DNA of 22,215 nucleotides from the NCBI GenBank assembly GCA_934792465.1, contig CAKVOK010000056.1, forward strand, positions 1 through 22,215. The letters are read 5' to 3'. The position numbers were made by a program, and so were the translations under genes. The first letter of the stretch is position 1; each line of letters starts with the position of its first letter. The notes beneath the pieces were generated by a model. The model ran no database searches and was not told where the DNA came from. It saw nothing but the letters and a program-made list of their open reading frames with translations. Positions 6,577-14,224 of this stretch are shown in pieces. This DNA is from an uncultured Clostridia bacterium. Its GTDB lineage: Bacteria; Bacillota; Clostridia; RUG12999.

Positions 6577-6872
6577 TTTTGTGCATTGAATACAATTTAA
6601 CGCACAAAATATTCAGAACGCTGAAAAAGTCGGTCAACCACAAGCGGAATTCATTTCTAACGGCTGTATGTCGAAGCAGGCAATATACATGAATATTAAA
6701 ATGCAGTAAGGGTTTTCGCTTGTTTTTGCCCGTTGCGCCCGCTGCCGTACCATTGTACGCCGACGAGTACGCACCGAACAAATTTGCCTTCCTTTTTCAA
6801 CGTTTGCCAACGTGCCGATAGGTTTATCGACACGTTGATTTTGTGCATTAAATACAATTTAATGCACAAAAT
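6577..6872. repeat. Putative small mobile element bounded by two copies of a ~36-bp palindrome
   Basis: The right copy is a perfect 15-bp hairpin: ATTTTGTGCATTAAA (6838-6852), a 5-nt loop, TTTAATGCACAAAAT (6858-6872). The left copy (6577-6610) is the same palindrome with a few changes that leave 13 of 14 pairs intact: TTTTGTGC...GCACAAAA with the same TACAA loop. A half copy (TTTTGTGCAATGAAT) begins at 6551. The 225 bp between the copies are more GC-rich than the palindromes and have no convincing gene. The only open frame is minus-strand 6509-6781, with no recognisable product. This fills the whole 6564-6899 gap between capA and the next promoter. Confidence 0.55.
6808..6842 (+). terminator. 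Hairpin inside the palindrome-bounded element, terminator-like
   Basis: CAACGTGCCGATA (6808-6820) pairs with TATCGACACGTTG (6825-6837), 12 of 13 positions, around a 4-nt loop, followed by ATTTT. Those T residues are also the start of the right palindrome. It could end transcripts from capA. Confidence 0.5.
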
Positions 6873-6899
6873 ATTACAATAAATCTTTGTTTTTTACTC

Positions 6900-6928
6900 T
6901 TGTATTTTCTATGCAAAGTTGTTATAAT
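6900..6928 (+). promoter_or_regulatory. Promoter of the Sel1-repeat gene
   Basis: TTGTAT (6900-6905), a 17 bp spacer, and TATAAT (6923-6928) with an extended TGt just before it. The predicted leader is about 30 nt. Confidence 0.7.
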
Positions 6929-6965
6929 AGTTCATAAGACTACTTTTTTTGAAAGGCAGATTAGT

Positions 6966-7805
6966 ATGGACTTATTCACCGAAGCCGAAAAGTATATGCA
7001 CGGAGACGGCGTGCAGTGCGATTATATAAAGGCGATTGAGCTTTACGGCGAGGCGGCTGCTGCGGGGGATGCGGCGGCTGCGAAAAAGCTGGCGCATATA
7101 TATGAGGACGGCGAAATAGCAAGAAAAGATTTGAAAAAGGCTTTGGAATATTATATGCTTTCCGCAAAGCTCGGCGGCGCAAAAGAAAAATTCACGCTTG
7201 CGCTTATATACGACAAAGGAACGCTTGCGGAGAAAAACGAGGATGAAGCTTTGAAATACTACCTCGAATCGGCGGAACTCGGATATGAAAAAGCGCAGAA
7301 CAACCTTGCGAATATTTACAAAAAACAGGGAGATTATATAAAGGCTTTTACATGGTTTGAAAAAGCGGCACAGGGCGGCAGCTCCGCCGCAAAGCAAAAC
7401 CTTGATTCCATGCTTGCCTACAACAGCGAGGCGATATATACTCTGGCAGTTCATTATTCCGATAGCGGCGATGATGCAAATGCGGAGAAATACTATAAAA
7501 AATCGTCGGATTTAAACTATATTCCGGCAATGGAGAAATACGCCGAAATTCTTGCGTGGCAAAATGATATGCAGGGAGCGGAACAAATATACAAACGCTG
7601 TATTGCACTGGGGCATTATGAAGCCGCAATGTTTCTCGGCGATATGTATATGAAAAATTCGCCGAAAAAGGCGGAAAAATATTACAAATCCGCATACAAT
7701 CACAAAATCCCCGGGGCTGCGGGAAAATATGCCGAATGTTTAAAAAGTCCGGACAGATTTTTCAAGAAAACGAAAAAAGCAGAGAAAATAATGCAGAAAA
7801 AATAA
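6966..7805 (+). CDS. Sel1-repeat (SLR/TPR-like) protein
   Basis: A 279-residue protein with no signal peptide or membrane helix, built of about seven 35-40-residue helical hairpins. The repeats show the Sel1 pattern, for example AKKLAHIYEDG, ALEYYMLSAKLGGAKEKFTL, ALKYYLESAELGYEKAQNNL and AFTWFEKAAQGGSSAAKQNL. Sel1 proteins are protein-protein scaffolds and the partner cannot be read from the sequence. The C-terminal 20 residues are very lysine-rich (KKTKKAEKIMQKK). The ATG at 6966 has GAAAGG 9 nt upstream; an upstream in-frame ATG at 6900 overlaps the promoter and is rejected. pgi follows 50 nt downstream, possibly cotranscribed. Confidence 0.85.
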   Translation: MDLFTEAEKYMHGDGVQCDYIKAIELYGEAAAAGDAAAAKKLAHIYEDGEIARKDLKKALEYYMLSAKLGGAKEKFTLALIYDKGTLAEKNEDEALKYYLESAELGYEKAQNNLANIYKKQGDYIKAFTWFEKAAQGGSSAAKQNLDSMLAYNSEAIYTLAVHYSDSGDDANAEKYYKKSSDLNYIPAMEKYAEILAWQNDMQGAEQIYKRCIALGHYEAAMFLGDMYMKNSPKKAEKYYKSAYNHKIPGAAGKYAECLKSPDRFFKKTKKAEKIMQKK

Positions 7806-7855
7806 ATTTTTATTATATAAATATGCCGTTATATACGGCGGAATGGAGATTCATT

Positions 7856-9205
7856 ATGAAAAAATTAACAGTAGATTTGAAACGTGCTGTGTCAAACGAG
7901 GAAATCGACAATCTTTGGTATGCCGCAGAGGCAGCTCATGCAAAGCTCGAAAACGGTACGGGCGCAGGCAACGACTTTTTGGGTTGGGTTAATCTTCCCG
8001 AAACATTTGACAAGGAGGAGTATACAAGAATAAAAGCCGCTGCAAAGAAAATTCAGTCCGATTCCGAAATACTTGTTGTTGTCGGCATAGGCGGTTCGTA
8101 TCTTGGCGCACGTGCTGTAATAGAAGCACTTACAAATACTTTCCACAATATCCTTGACGACGGGAAAAGAAATGCTCCGCGCATACTCTATGCCGGAAAT
8201 TCGATAAGCTCTGTTTATCTCGCAGACCTTCTCGATTATCTGAAAGACAAGGATTTCTCCGTGAACGTAATATCAAAATCCGGTACTACGACAGAGCCTG
8301 CAATCGCTTTCAGATTCTTAAAACAGCTTCTTGAAAAGAAATATTCTAAGGAAGAAGCTAAGGGCAGAATATATGTTACGACAGACAAGGCAAAAGGCGC
8401 ACTCAAGGGACTTGCCGATTCCGAGGGTATGGAAACATTCGTAGTTCCCGATGATGTGGGCGGCAGATTCAGCGTTCTTACGGCAGTAGGCTTGCTGCCT
8501 ATAGCCGCAGCGGGTATAGATACGGATAATCTGCTTGACGGCGCATTGAGCGCACACAACGATTTTAAAATATGCTCCAGAGATAACGCCTGCTATCGCT
8601 ACGCAGTTGCGAGAAACGTTCTTCTGAACAAAGGAAAATCGGTTGAACTTTTAGTAAATTACGAACCGAAGGTTCATTACCTTTCGGAATGGTTTAAACA
8701 GCTTTTCGGCGAGAGCGAGGGCAAGGACAACAAGGGACTTTTCCCGGCAAGCGTAGACTTCTCGACGGATCTCCACTCCATGGGTCAGTATATCCAGGAG
8801 GGCAGAAGAATCATGTTTGAAACCGTTCTGAATATCGAAGAACCGGAAAGGGATATTGAAGTATTTGAAGATTCCGCAAATGTTGACGGTCTGAACTTCC
8901 TTTCGGGCGTAAAGGTTTCCGACGTAAACAAGAAAGCTTTCCTCGGCACTCTTGCCGCACACACGGACGGAGATGTTCCGAACATCGTTGTAAACGTTCC
9001 GAAAATGGACGCTTTCAACCTCGGATATCTTATATACTTCTTTGAAAAAGCCTGCGGAATCAGCGGATATATTCTCGGCGTAAATCCGTTTAACCAGCCG
9101 GGCGTGGAATCATACAAGAAAAATATGTTCGCACTTCTTGACAAACCGGGTTCAAGCCCCGAATTTAAGCTCAGCTTACAGGAAAAATTGAGCGATTTGT
9201 TATAA
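7856..9205 (+). CDS. pgi: Glucose-6-phosphate isomerase
   Basis: Cytoplasmic glycolytic enzyme interconverting glucose-6-phosphate and fructose-6-phosphate. The 449-residue length is that of the Firmicutes type. Seen in order: VVGIGGSYLGARA (phosphate-binding loop), SKSGTTTEP, the PGI signature GGRFSVLTAVGLLPIA, QYIQEGRR with the likely catalytic base Glu315, AAHTDGD, and GVESYKKNMF with the C-terminal active-site lysine. The ATG at 7856 has GGAG 7 nt upstream; in-frame starts further upstream would overlap the Sel1 gene. A small hairpin (GCCGT 7825-7829 with ACGGC 7835-7839) lies in the 50-nt leader. No terminator is visible behind the gene before the next promoter. Confidence 0.97.
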   Translation: MKKLTVDLKRAVSNEEIDNLWYAAEAAHAKLENGTGAGNDFLGWVNLPETFDKEEYTRIKAAAKKIQSDSEILVVVGIGGSYLGARAVIEALTNTFHNILDDGKRNAPRILYAGNSISSVYLADLLDYLKDKDFSVNVISKSGTTTEPAIAFRFLKQLLEKKYSKEEAKGRIYVTTDKAKGALKGLADSEGMETFVVPDDVGGRFSVLTAVGLLPIAAAGIDTDNLLDGALSAHNDFKICSRDNACYRYAVARNVLLNKGKSVELLVNYEPKVHYLSEWFKQLFGESEGKDNKGLFPASVDFSTDLHSMGQYIQEGRRIMFETVLNIEEPERDIEVFEDSANVDGLNFLSGVKVSDVNKKAFLGTLAAHTDGDVPNIVVNVPKMDAFNLGYLIYFFEKACGISGYILGVNPFNQPGVESYKKNMFALLDKPGSSPEFKLSLQEKLSDLL

Positions 9206-9220
9206 AATTTAAAAAAACTA

Positions 9221-9249
9221 TTGCTATTTTTAAAAAAATATGATACAAT
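9221..9249 (+). promoter_or_regulatory. Promoter of the small P-loop gene
   Basis: TTGCTA (9221-9226), a 17 bp spacer, and TACAAT (9244-9249) with an extended TGa immediately upstream, starting 15 nt after the pgi stop. The leader is about 25 nt. Confidence 0.75.
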
Positions 9250-9281
9250 AGTTATAACAAATTATGAAGGAGGGTTTTACT

Positions 9282-9692
9282 ATGGTAAAATTCATTATAG
9301 GAAAAAAAGGCAGCGGTAAAACAAACAAGTTAATCGACATGGTGAACGAAGCCGTTAAAACAGATAAAGGTCATATTGTATTTATAAACAACAGCGCACG
9401 CCATATGTTCAGCCTCAATTATAAAGTAAGACTTATAGATACGCAGAACTTCAAAATTGATTCTTACGAAACTCTTTACGGTCTTATCTGCGGTATTTTG
9501 TCACAGGACTATGACGTATCAAATATTTTTGTTGACAGCATAACAAGAATCGTTGACGATGTAGACCTCAAGCACGGCGAGGCTGTTATAGAAGAACTCG
9601 ACAAGCTTCTTGAAGAATCTAACGTAAACCTTGTTGTAACTGCAAGCGTAGACGTTGACGCAGCACCTGAATTTATAAAGAAATATCTTTAA
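9282..9692 (+). CDS. Small P-loop NTP-binding protein of unknown function
   Basis: A 136-residue cytoplasmic protein. Seen: a Walker A motif right at the N-terminus, IIGKKGSGKTNK (about 5-16), and a hydrophobic strand ending in acid (NIFVDS, about 83-88) that could be Walker B. A C-terminal helix-rich half (EAVIEELDKLLEESNVNLVV) has the look of the sensor strand of RecA/AAA-like NTPases. No DNA-binding, kinase or transporter signature is recognisable, and it is far shorter than most P-loop ATPases. The start at 9282 has an excellent AAGGAGG 8 nt upstream, which excludes the in-frame ATG at 9264 that overlaps it. It has its own promoter and terminator, so it is expressed alone. Confidence 0.75.
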   Translation: MVKFIIGKKGSGKTNKLIDMVNEAVKTDKGHIVFINNSARHMFSLNYKVRLIDTQNFKIDSYETLYGLICGILSQDYDVSNIFVDSITRIVDDVDLKHGEAVIEELDKLLEESNVNLVVTASVDVDAAPEFIKKYL

Positions 9693-9777
9693 TTGAAGAA
9701 ATATTTTCGCCGATACGGCGAATCCCGCTTGATTATTCCGTAATATATGCGGACTATTTAAGTTACTTAAAATTAAA

Positions 9778-9812
9778 CGGCCGCCGGGTGTTATGATGCG
9801 GCGGTTGTTTTT
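9778..9812 (+). terminator. Terminator between the P-loop gene and thrC
   Basis: CCGCCG (9781-9786) pairs with CGGCGG (9799-9804), extended by G-U pairs, followed by TTGTTTTT. A smaller 7-bp hairpin (TTCGCCG 9706-9712 with CGGCGAA 9716-9722) lies 14 nt after the P-loop stop. A perfect palindrome, TTAAGT-T-ACTTAA, lies at 9758-9770 and could be an operator. Confidence 0.65.
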
Positions 9813-9817
9813 AATTT

Positions 9818-9879
9818 GCTTGCCTGCCTGCGGCAAGCTGCGCATTTTCACATATGACAACTATTTGCAGGCGGAAAGG
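9818..9879 (+). promoter_or_regulatory. thrC leader hairpin with loop complementary to the ribosome binding region
   Basis: GCTTGCC (9818-9824) pairs with GGCAAGC (9832-9838). The 7-nt loop TGCCTGC (9825-9831) is complementary to GCAGGCG (9867-9873), six Watson-Crick pairs and one G-U, immediately before the thrC GGAAAGG. This could form a pseudoknot or alternative helix blocking ribosome entry. The pairing is seen; the regulatory role is inferred. I did not identify a clear thrC promoter. Confidence 0.4.
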
Positions 9880-9881
9880 CT

Positions 9882-11384
9882 ATGGAACTTACTATGATAT
9901 ACCAAAGCACAAGAAACACCTCGACCGAGGTCACCTCGGCAGAGGCTATCGTTAAAGGAATTGCTCCGGACGGAGGTCTTTATATTCCGAAAGAACAGCC
10001 GCAGCTTTCTCTTGATGATATAATCAATCTCAGCAATATGACGTACCGTGACAGAGCGTGCGGAGTTTTGGGACTTTTTCTGTCGGATTTCACGTCCGCA
10101 GAGCTTGCAGACTGCGTAAGCCGTGCATATACGGCGGAAAAATTTGAAAGCGATGATATTGCGCCGCTTCATAAACTGAACGACAGCGCATATGTGCTCG
10201 AACTGTGGCACGGTCCGACGTGTGCGTTCAAGGATATGGCACTTCAGATTCTTCCGCATCTTCTCACAACATCAATGCGCAAGACAAATGTTGATAAGGA
10301 GGTTGTTATTCTTGTCGCTACTTCCGGAGATACCGGAAAAGCCGCTTTGGAGGGCTTCTGCGATGTTGACGGAACGAAAATTATAGTATTTTTTCCCGAA
10401 AACGGCGTCAGTGAGGTTCAAAGACTTCAAATGCTGACACAAAACGGGGAAAACGTATTTGTCGCAAGCGTAAACGGAAATTTTGACGACGCACAGAGTG
10501 GTGTTAAGAGAATTTTCGGTGATAAGGCATATACGGATATGCTTGACGCCAAGGGTTTCCAGCTTTCATCGGCAAACTCGATAAACTGGGGCAGACTCGT
10601 TCCGCAGATTGTATACTATGTTTCGGCATATTGCGACCTTATAAAAAGCGGAAATATTTCTGCCGGCGACCCGATAAACGTATGCGTTCCGACAGGAAAT
10701 TTCGGAAATATCCTTGCCGCATGGTATGCAAAATCCATGGGACTTCCCATTGCGAAACTTATCTGCGCATCCAACGAAAACAACGTTTTGACGGATTTCA
10801 TAAACACTGGTATTTACGACAAAAACCGTGCTTTCAAAACGACGATTTCGCCGTCTATGGACATACTTATTTCGAGCAACCTCGAAAGACTGCTGTTTGA
10901 CCTTTCAAACGACGAATATGTCCGTGCTTGTATGCAGTCGCTTGCTGCTTCGGGAAAATACGAAGTGAACGAGAAAATCAAGAATAAAATACAGGCGAAC
11001 TTCTACGGCGGTTTCTGCGATGATAAAAAGACAAAGGCAGTAATAAAGGAAACATGGGACAAATACGGTTATCTCATAGATACTCATACTGCGGTTGCCT
11101 GCGGAGTGTATGAAGAATATGCCGCAAAAACGGGCGATACGACAAAGACGGTTATCGCATCTACGGCAAACGCATATAAATTCTGCCCGTCCGTGCTTGA
11201 CGCTCTCGACGCCGAAAACGTTGAAAATCTCAAACCGTTCGAGATGTTTGAGCTGTTAAACAAAATGACGGACGCAAAAATCCCGTCATCTCTTGCAACG
11301 CTGAAATCCAAGGCGGTAAGATTTGATACGGTGTGCGAAAAAGAGGAAATGCCCGAAGTTATAGAAAAATTCTTGCTTAAATAA
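9882..11384 (+). CDS. thrC: Threonine synthase
   Basis: PLP enzyme of the fold-type II family that converts O-phosphohomoserine to threonine plus phosphate. The 500-residue length fits the longer threonine synthase class. Seen: the conserved N-terminal YQSTRN, DGGLYIPKE, the PLP-lysine motif HGPTCAFKDMALQ (Lys117), ATSGDTGKAALEGF, QLSSANSINWGRL, and the PLP-phosphate loop PTGNFGNILAAWYAK. The start is uncertain by four codons. ATG 9882 has AGGCGG 7 nt upstream, while ATG 9894 begins nearer to the usual family N-terminus but lies 14 nt from AAAGG. No T-box features are visible in the leader. The stalk-domain gene follows 11 nt downstream, probably in the same transcript. Confidence 0.95.
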   Translation: MELTMIYQSTRNTSTEVTSAEAIVKGIAPDGGLYIPKEQPQLSLDDIINLSNMTYRDRACGVLGLFLSDFTSAELADCVSRAYTAEKFESDDIAPLHKLNDSAYVLELWHGPTCAFKDMALQILPHLLTTSMRKTNVDKEVVILVATSGDTGKAALEGFCDVDGTKIIVFFPENGVSEVQRLQMLTQNGENVFVASVNGNFDDAQSGVKRIFGDKAYTDMLDAKGFQLSSANSINWGRLVPQIVYYVSAYCDLIKSGNISAGDPINVCVPTGNFGNILAAWYAKSMGLPIAKLICASNENNVLTDFINTGIYDKNRAFKTTISPSMDILISSNLERLLFDLSNDEYVRACMQSLAASGKYEVNEKIKNKIQANFYGGFCDDKKTKAVIKETWDKYGYLIDTHTAVACGVYEEYAAKTGDTTKTVIASTANAYKFCPSVLDALDAENVENLKPFEMFELLNKMTDAKIPSSLATLKSKAVRFDTVCEKEEMPEVIEKFLLK

Positions 11385-11395
11385 GAGGAGCCTTT

Positions 11396-12475
11396 ATGAA
11401 AAAGTTTTTGTGTTTATTTGGGATTTGTGCTGTCTTAAGTACAGCCGCATATGCGGAAACTCCGATTTCCGTTACCGTTGACGGCAGCAAGCTGGCGTTT
11501 GATGTAAATCCCGTAACAGAATCGGACAGAACACTTGTTCCGATGAGAGCTATATTTGAAGCGTTGGATGCAGAGGTTTCATGGGACGATGTCACAAATA
11601 CAGCAGTGGCAGTGCGTGGCAATACTGAAATTAAAATTACGATAGACAGCAAGATTATGTATAAAAACGGCGAATCGCTTACGCTTGATGTACCTGCAAG
11701 GCTTATATCCGACAGAACGCTCGTTCCGATACGTGCCGTTTCCGAAGGACTGGGTGCGGATGTTGACTGGGACGAGGCGGCTGCATGTGTTATAATAGCA
11801 ACAAAGAAGAATGAAGAACAGCCGAGTATTCCGGAAGAGCCGATAAAAGAACCGGGTGCGGAAGAAAAAGAGGACGAAGAAATCGGTGCGGAAACGGAGA
11901 AAATCGTAAAAATCGGCACTATAGCTTCTGTGTCGGTCGAAGAAGGCAGATTTAAAATCACCTATAAGGAAAACAATATGCTTTCCGGCGCTACAATATA
12001 TTTTGACCCGAAAAACAGAGAAATGTCGTCGTCATTGTCTGTAGGAGATGACGTTGCGGTTTATTGTTCCGACAAAGACGGCAAATTGTTTTGTGATGAA
12101 ATTGCCGACCCTGATAGGGACCCTGTAAGCGTTAAAATTTCAAATGCTGTTTACAACAGCTCTTTTATGAAGATTGATTATTCGATATTTAATGCAAAGG
12201 GCGAAGCAATCGATCCGGGTTGCGGAAAAATCAAAATAACGGTGAATGATACCGAAAATGATATAGGGGAGCTTAACAAAAGCTTTTTTGATGAGAATGC
12301 TGTCGGCAGTGCTTCAAATCAAATTCAAAAAAAGTCTGCTGTATCTTTAAAGTCTTTTTCCGATACGGTTGCGATTAAAACTACTGCTTCTAAAAAGTTT
12401 AAAATATCGGCACTATATAAATATTCAAATATGGGAATCAGGCTTACGGACGAATTTGAATATGTTTTGGAATAA
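11396..12475 (+). CDS. Secreted stalk-domain protein (copper amine oxidase N-terminal-like domain)
   Basis: A 359-residue exported protein. Seen: a signal peptide (MKKFLCLFGICAVLSTAAYA, probable cleavage after residue 20), then a Cu_amine_oxidN1/stalk domain (about 24-137) with its two hallmark repeats, SDRTLVPMRAIFEALDAEVSW and SDRTLVPIRAVSEGLGADVDW. A proline- and acid-rich linker follows (about 141-170), then a C-terminal region of about 190 residues that I do not recognise, with beta-rich stretches. Stalk domains occur on many clostridial surface proteins and do not imply an amine oxidase. No sortase motif or other anchor is visible, so it is probably secreted or loosely wall-bound. The ATG has AGAGGAG 5 nt upstream, overlapping the thrC stop. 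Confidence 0.85.
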   Translation: MKKFLCLFGICAVLSTAAYAETPISVTVDGSKLAFDVNPVTESDRTLVPMRAIFEALDAEVSWDDVTNTAVAVRGNTEIKITIDSKIMYKNGESLTLDVPARLISDRTLVPIRAVSEGLGADVDWDEAAACVIIATKKNEEQPSIPEEPIKEPGAEEKEDEEIGAETEKIVKIGTIASVSVEEGRFKITYKENNMLSGATIYFDPKNREMSSSLSVGDDVAVYCSDKDGKLFCDEIADPDRDPVSVKISNAVYNSSFMKIDYSIFNAKGEAIDPGCGKIKITVNDTENDIGELNKSFFDENAVGSASNQIQKKSAVSLKSFSDTVAIKTTASKKFKISALYKYSNMGIRLTDEFEYVLE

Positions 12476-12480
12476 TAGAT

Positions 12481-12505
12481 GGGCATTGTCTTAGCAATGC
12501 CCTTT
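12481..12505 (+). terminator. Terminator after the stalk-domain gene
   Basis: GGGCATTG (12481-12488) pairs perfectly with CAATGCCC (12495-12502), followed by only TTT before AAAAA. The stem is strong and the T tract poor, so read-through is possible. Confidence 0.6.
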
Positions 12506-12529
12506 AAAAATTATATACAAAAAATTTTT

Positions 12530-12547
12530 GGCGGCAAACAAGCCGCC
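12530..12547 (+). promoter_or_regulatory. GC hairpin just upstream of the metallophosphoesterase ribosome binding site
   Basis: GGCGGC (12530-12535), AAACAA, GCCGCC (12542-12547) form a perfect 6-bp stem that ends 7 nt before GGAGG. It could stabilise the mRNA end or be an operator; no function is shown. Confidence 0.35.
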
Positions 12548-12564
12548 GATGCTTGGAGGTAATC

Positions 12565-13263
12565 ATGTCGCTTTACGCAATGGCAGACTTTCATTTATGT
12601 ATAGGCGTCAAAGACAAGCCCATGGACGTTTTCGGCGGCAGATGGGAAGGCTATACTGATAAAATATACGAAAACTGCAACAGGCTTTTGACCGATGACG
12701 ATACGCTGCTTATTCCCGGTGATATTTCCTGGGGAACGTATACGCATCAGTCGGTTGAAGATTTTAAATTTATATCCGCCCTGCCCGGAACGAAGATTAT
12801 CTCACGGGGAAATCACGATTATTGGTGGACAACGAAAAGCAAGCTTGATAAGATGATGCAGGAGCTGGAAATAACAAATATTAAGTTTTTGCACAACAAT
12901 TTTTATGCCTACGGGGACGTTGCGATATGCGGCTGCCGAGGCTGGATATACTCCGCAGCTCCGGAGGATATAAAGGTATATAAGCGTGAGCTTTTGCGGC
13001 TCGAATATTCTCTTGAAACCGCTGAACGTGCGGGATATGGGAGAAAGATAGCCGTTATGCATTATCCGCCTTATAAAACGGCGGATTGTCCGGACGAAAA
13101 CATAATCGGCATACTTAAAAAATACAATGCCGAAATATGTCTGTACGGTCATCTGCACGGCAGCTTCGGCAAACCTATATTGCAGGGGATTTACAGCGGA
13201 ATCGATTTTTCATTGATTTCGGCGGATTATCTGGATTTTGTACCGAAAAAAATACTTGATTGA
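12565..13263 (+). CDS. Calcineurin-like metallophosphoesterase
   Basis: A 232-residue cytoplasmic protein with the full set of two-metal phosphoesterase motifs: DFH (Asp8, His10), PGDISW (Asp53), RGNHDYWW (Asn83, His84), MHYPPY, and YGHLHG near the C-terminus. The order and length match small single-domain predicted phosphohydrolases of Firmicutes; the natural substrate is not known. The ATG at 12565 has GGAGG 5 nt upstream. An in-frame TTG at 12553 overlaps that site and is rejected. The AraC-type gene follows 21 nt downstream on the same strand, suggesting a two-gene operon. Confidence 0.9.
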   Translation: MSLYAMADFHLCIGVKDKPMDVFGGRWEGYTDKIYENCNRLLTDDDTLLIPGDISWGTYTHQSVEDFKFISALPGTKIISRGNHDYWWTTKSKLDKMMQELEITNIKFLHNNFYAYGDVAICGCRGWIYSAAPEDIKVYKRELLRLEYSLETAERAGYGRKIAVMHYPPYKTADCPDENIIGILKKYNAEICLYGHLHGSFGKPILQGIYSGIDFSLISADYLDFVPKKILD

Positions 13264-13284
13264 CACACTCGAAAGGATATTATC

Positions 13285-14148
13285 ATGATTGCATTTGAAT
13301 ATCTTTTGCACGGCACGGACAAATCCGTTCCCGTAATACGTCTTTACGATACGGTTGTAGAGCCGTTTAACAGGCGTTACCGCAAGCATATGCATACGGC
13401 ATTTGAGATTTCCGTATGCTGCTGCGGCAGCGGAATATATCGTGTGAAAGAGAATATTTATACGATAACTCCGGGCGACGTATTCTTTTTTGCCGGCAAC
13501 GTTCCGCACTGCATAACGCAGATAGATGACAGCGAAATCATGACGCTTACCACCGTGCAGTTTGAACCGAGGTTTTTATGGGCATACGGCGAATATAACT
13601 TCGATTTGAAATACCTCGGTCTTTTCAACTGCTCCGATATGCCGTTTGAACACAAATTTTCCTCCGGCAGCGAGGTTGCGCAGAGGGTGAGCGAATATCT
13701 TTTTGAAATGAAACGGGAGTATCTCGCCCTCGACATAGAATACGAATATATGATACGTTCGGCACTTTCGAGGCTTATGATATACTTCATCAGGAAATTC
13801 GGCAAGGACTTGCCCGAGTTTTCCGTGAACAAGCAAAGCATAGCCAATCTGAACGGCGCAATGAACTATATTGACGAAAATTTTTCTTCGGATATTTCTC
13901 TTGAAGCCATATCCGATATTTCCGGCATGAGCAGAAACTATTTCTGTACGCTTTTCAAAAAGCTGAACGGACTTTCCCCTTGGGATTATATAACGATTCG
14001 GCGTGTGGAAAAATCGCTGGAATACATAAAGAATACCGACTTGACAATGCTCGAAATAGCCTGCCTGTGCGGTTATAACAACACGGCGAATTTCAACCGT
14101 GCATTCAAAAAAATTACCGGACGTATTCCGTCCGATTACAGAAAATAA
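13285..14148 (+). CDS. AraC-family transcriptional regulator with N-terminal cupin domain
   Basis: A 287-residue predicted DNA-binding regulator. Seen: an N-terminal AraC-binding cupin region (about 20-95) with HMHTAFEISVCCCGSG and TITPGDVFFFAGNVPH, typical of sugar- or metabolite-sensing members. A variable linker follows, then two helix-turn-helix units (about 187-287): SLEAISDISGMSRNYFCTLF, and EIACLCGYNN followed by FNRAFKKITG, ending SDYRK. The target is unknown. It is the last plus-strand gene and converges on the PTS operon. Control of that operon is possible but not indicated by position. The ATG has GAAAGGA 8 nt upstream. Confidence 0.93.
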   Translation: MIAFEYLLHGTDKSVPVIRLYDTVVEPFNRRYRKHMHTAFEISVCCCGSGIYRVKENIYTITPGDVFFFAGNVPHCITQIDDSEIMTLTTVQFEPRFLWAYGEYNFDLKYLGLFNCSDMPFEHKFSSGSEVAQRVSEYLFEMKREYLALDIEYEYMIRSALSRLMIYFIRKFGKDLPEFSVNKQSIANLNGAMNYIDENFSSDISLEAISDISGMSRNYFCTLFKKLNGLSPWDYITIRRVEKSLEYIKNTDLTMLEIACLCGYNNTANFNRAFKKITGRIPSDYRK

Positions 14149-14195
14149 AACAAGAAATCCCGAACATTAACGCTGTCCGGGATTCCTTGTTTTTT
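14149..14195. terminator. Bidirectional terminator between the araC-type gene and the PTS operon
   Basis: AACAAG and AATCCCG (14150-14162) pair with CGGGATT and CTTGTT, with an A/C mismatch region between the two helices. TTTTTT follows on the plus strand, and the AAAATAAAA before it gives a U tract on the minus strand. It lies directly after the AraC stop and 29 nt beyond the last aldolase stop. Confidence 0.85.
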
Positions 14196-14224
14196 AGGGG
14201 GATTATATTTATGCAATTTGTAGA

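Noticed and set aside
6509..6781. 90-codon minus-strand open frame
   Set aside because: It covers the capA end, the left palindrome and element interior; no ribosome binding site or recognised product.
6551..6872. CRISPR array suggested by recurring TTTTGTGCA...GCACAAAA units
   Set aside because: Only two full copies about 260 bp apart, each internally palindromic; no regular spacers and no cas genes.
9693..9881. T-box or known riboswitch upstream of thrC
   Set aside because: No T-box consensus element or other known aptamer core is visible; the hairpins are short and unlike known classes.
13285..14148. AraC-type gene as the regulator of the PTS operon
   Set aside because: It is convergent, separated by a bidirectional terminator, and linked to the metallophosphoesterase; the operon has its own PRD regulator.
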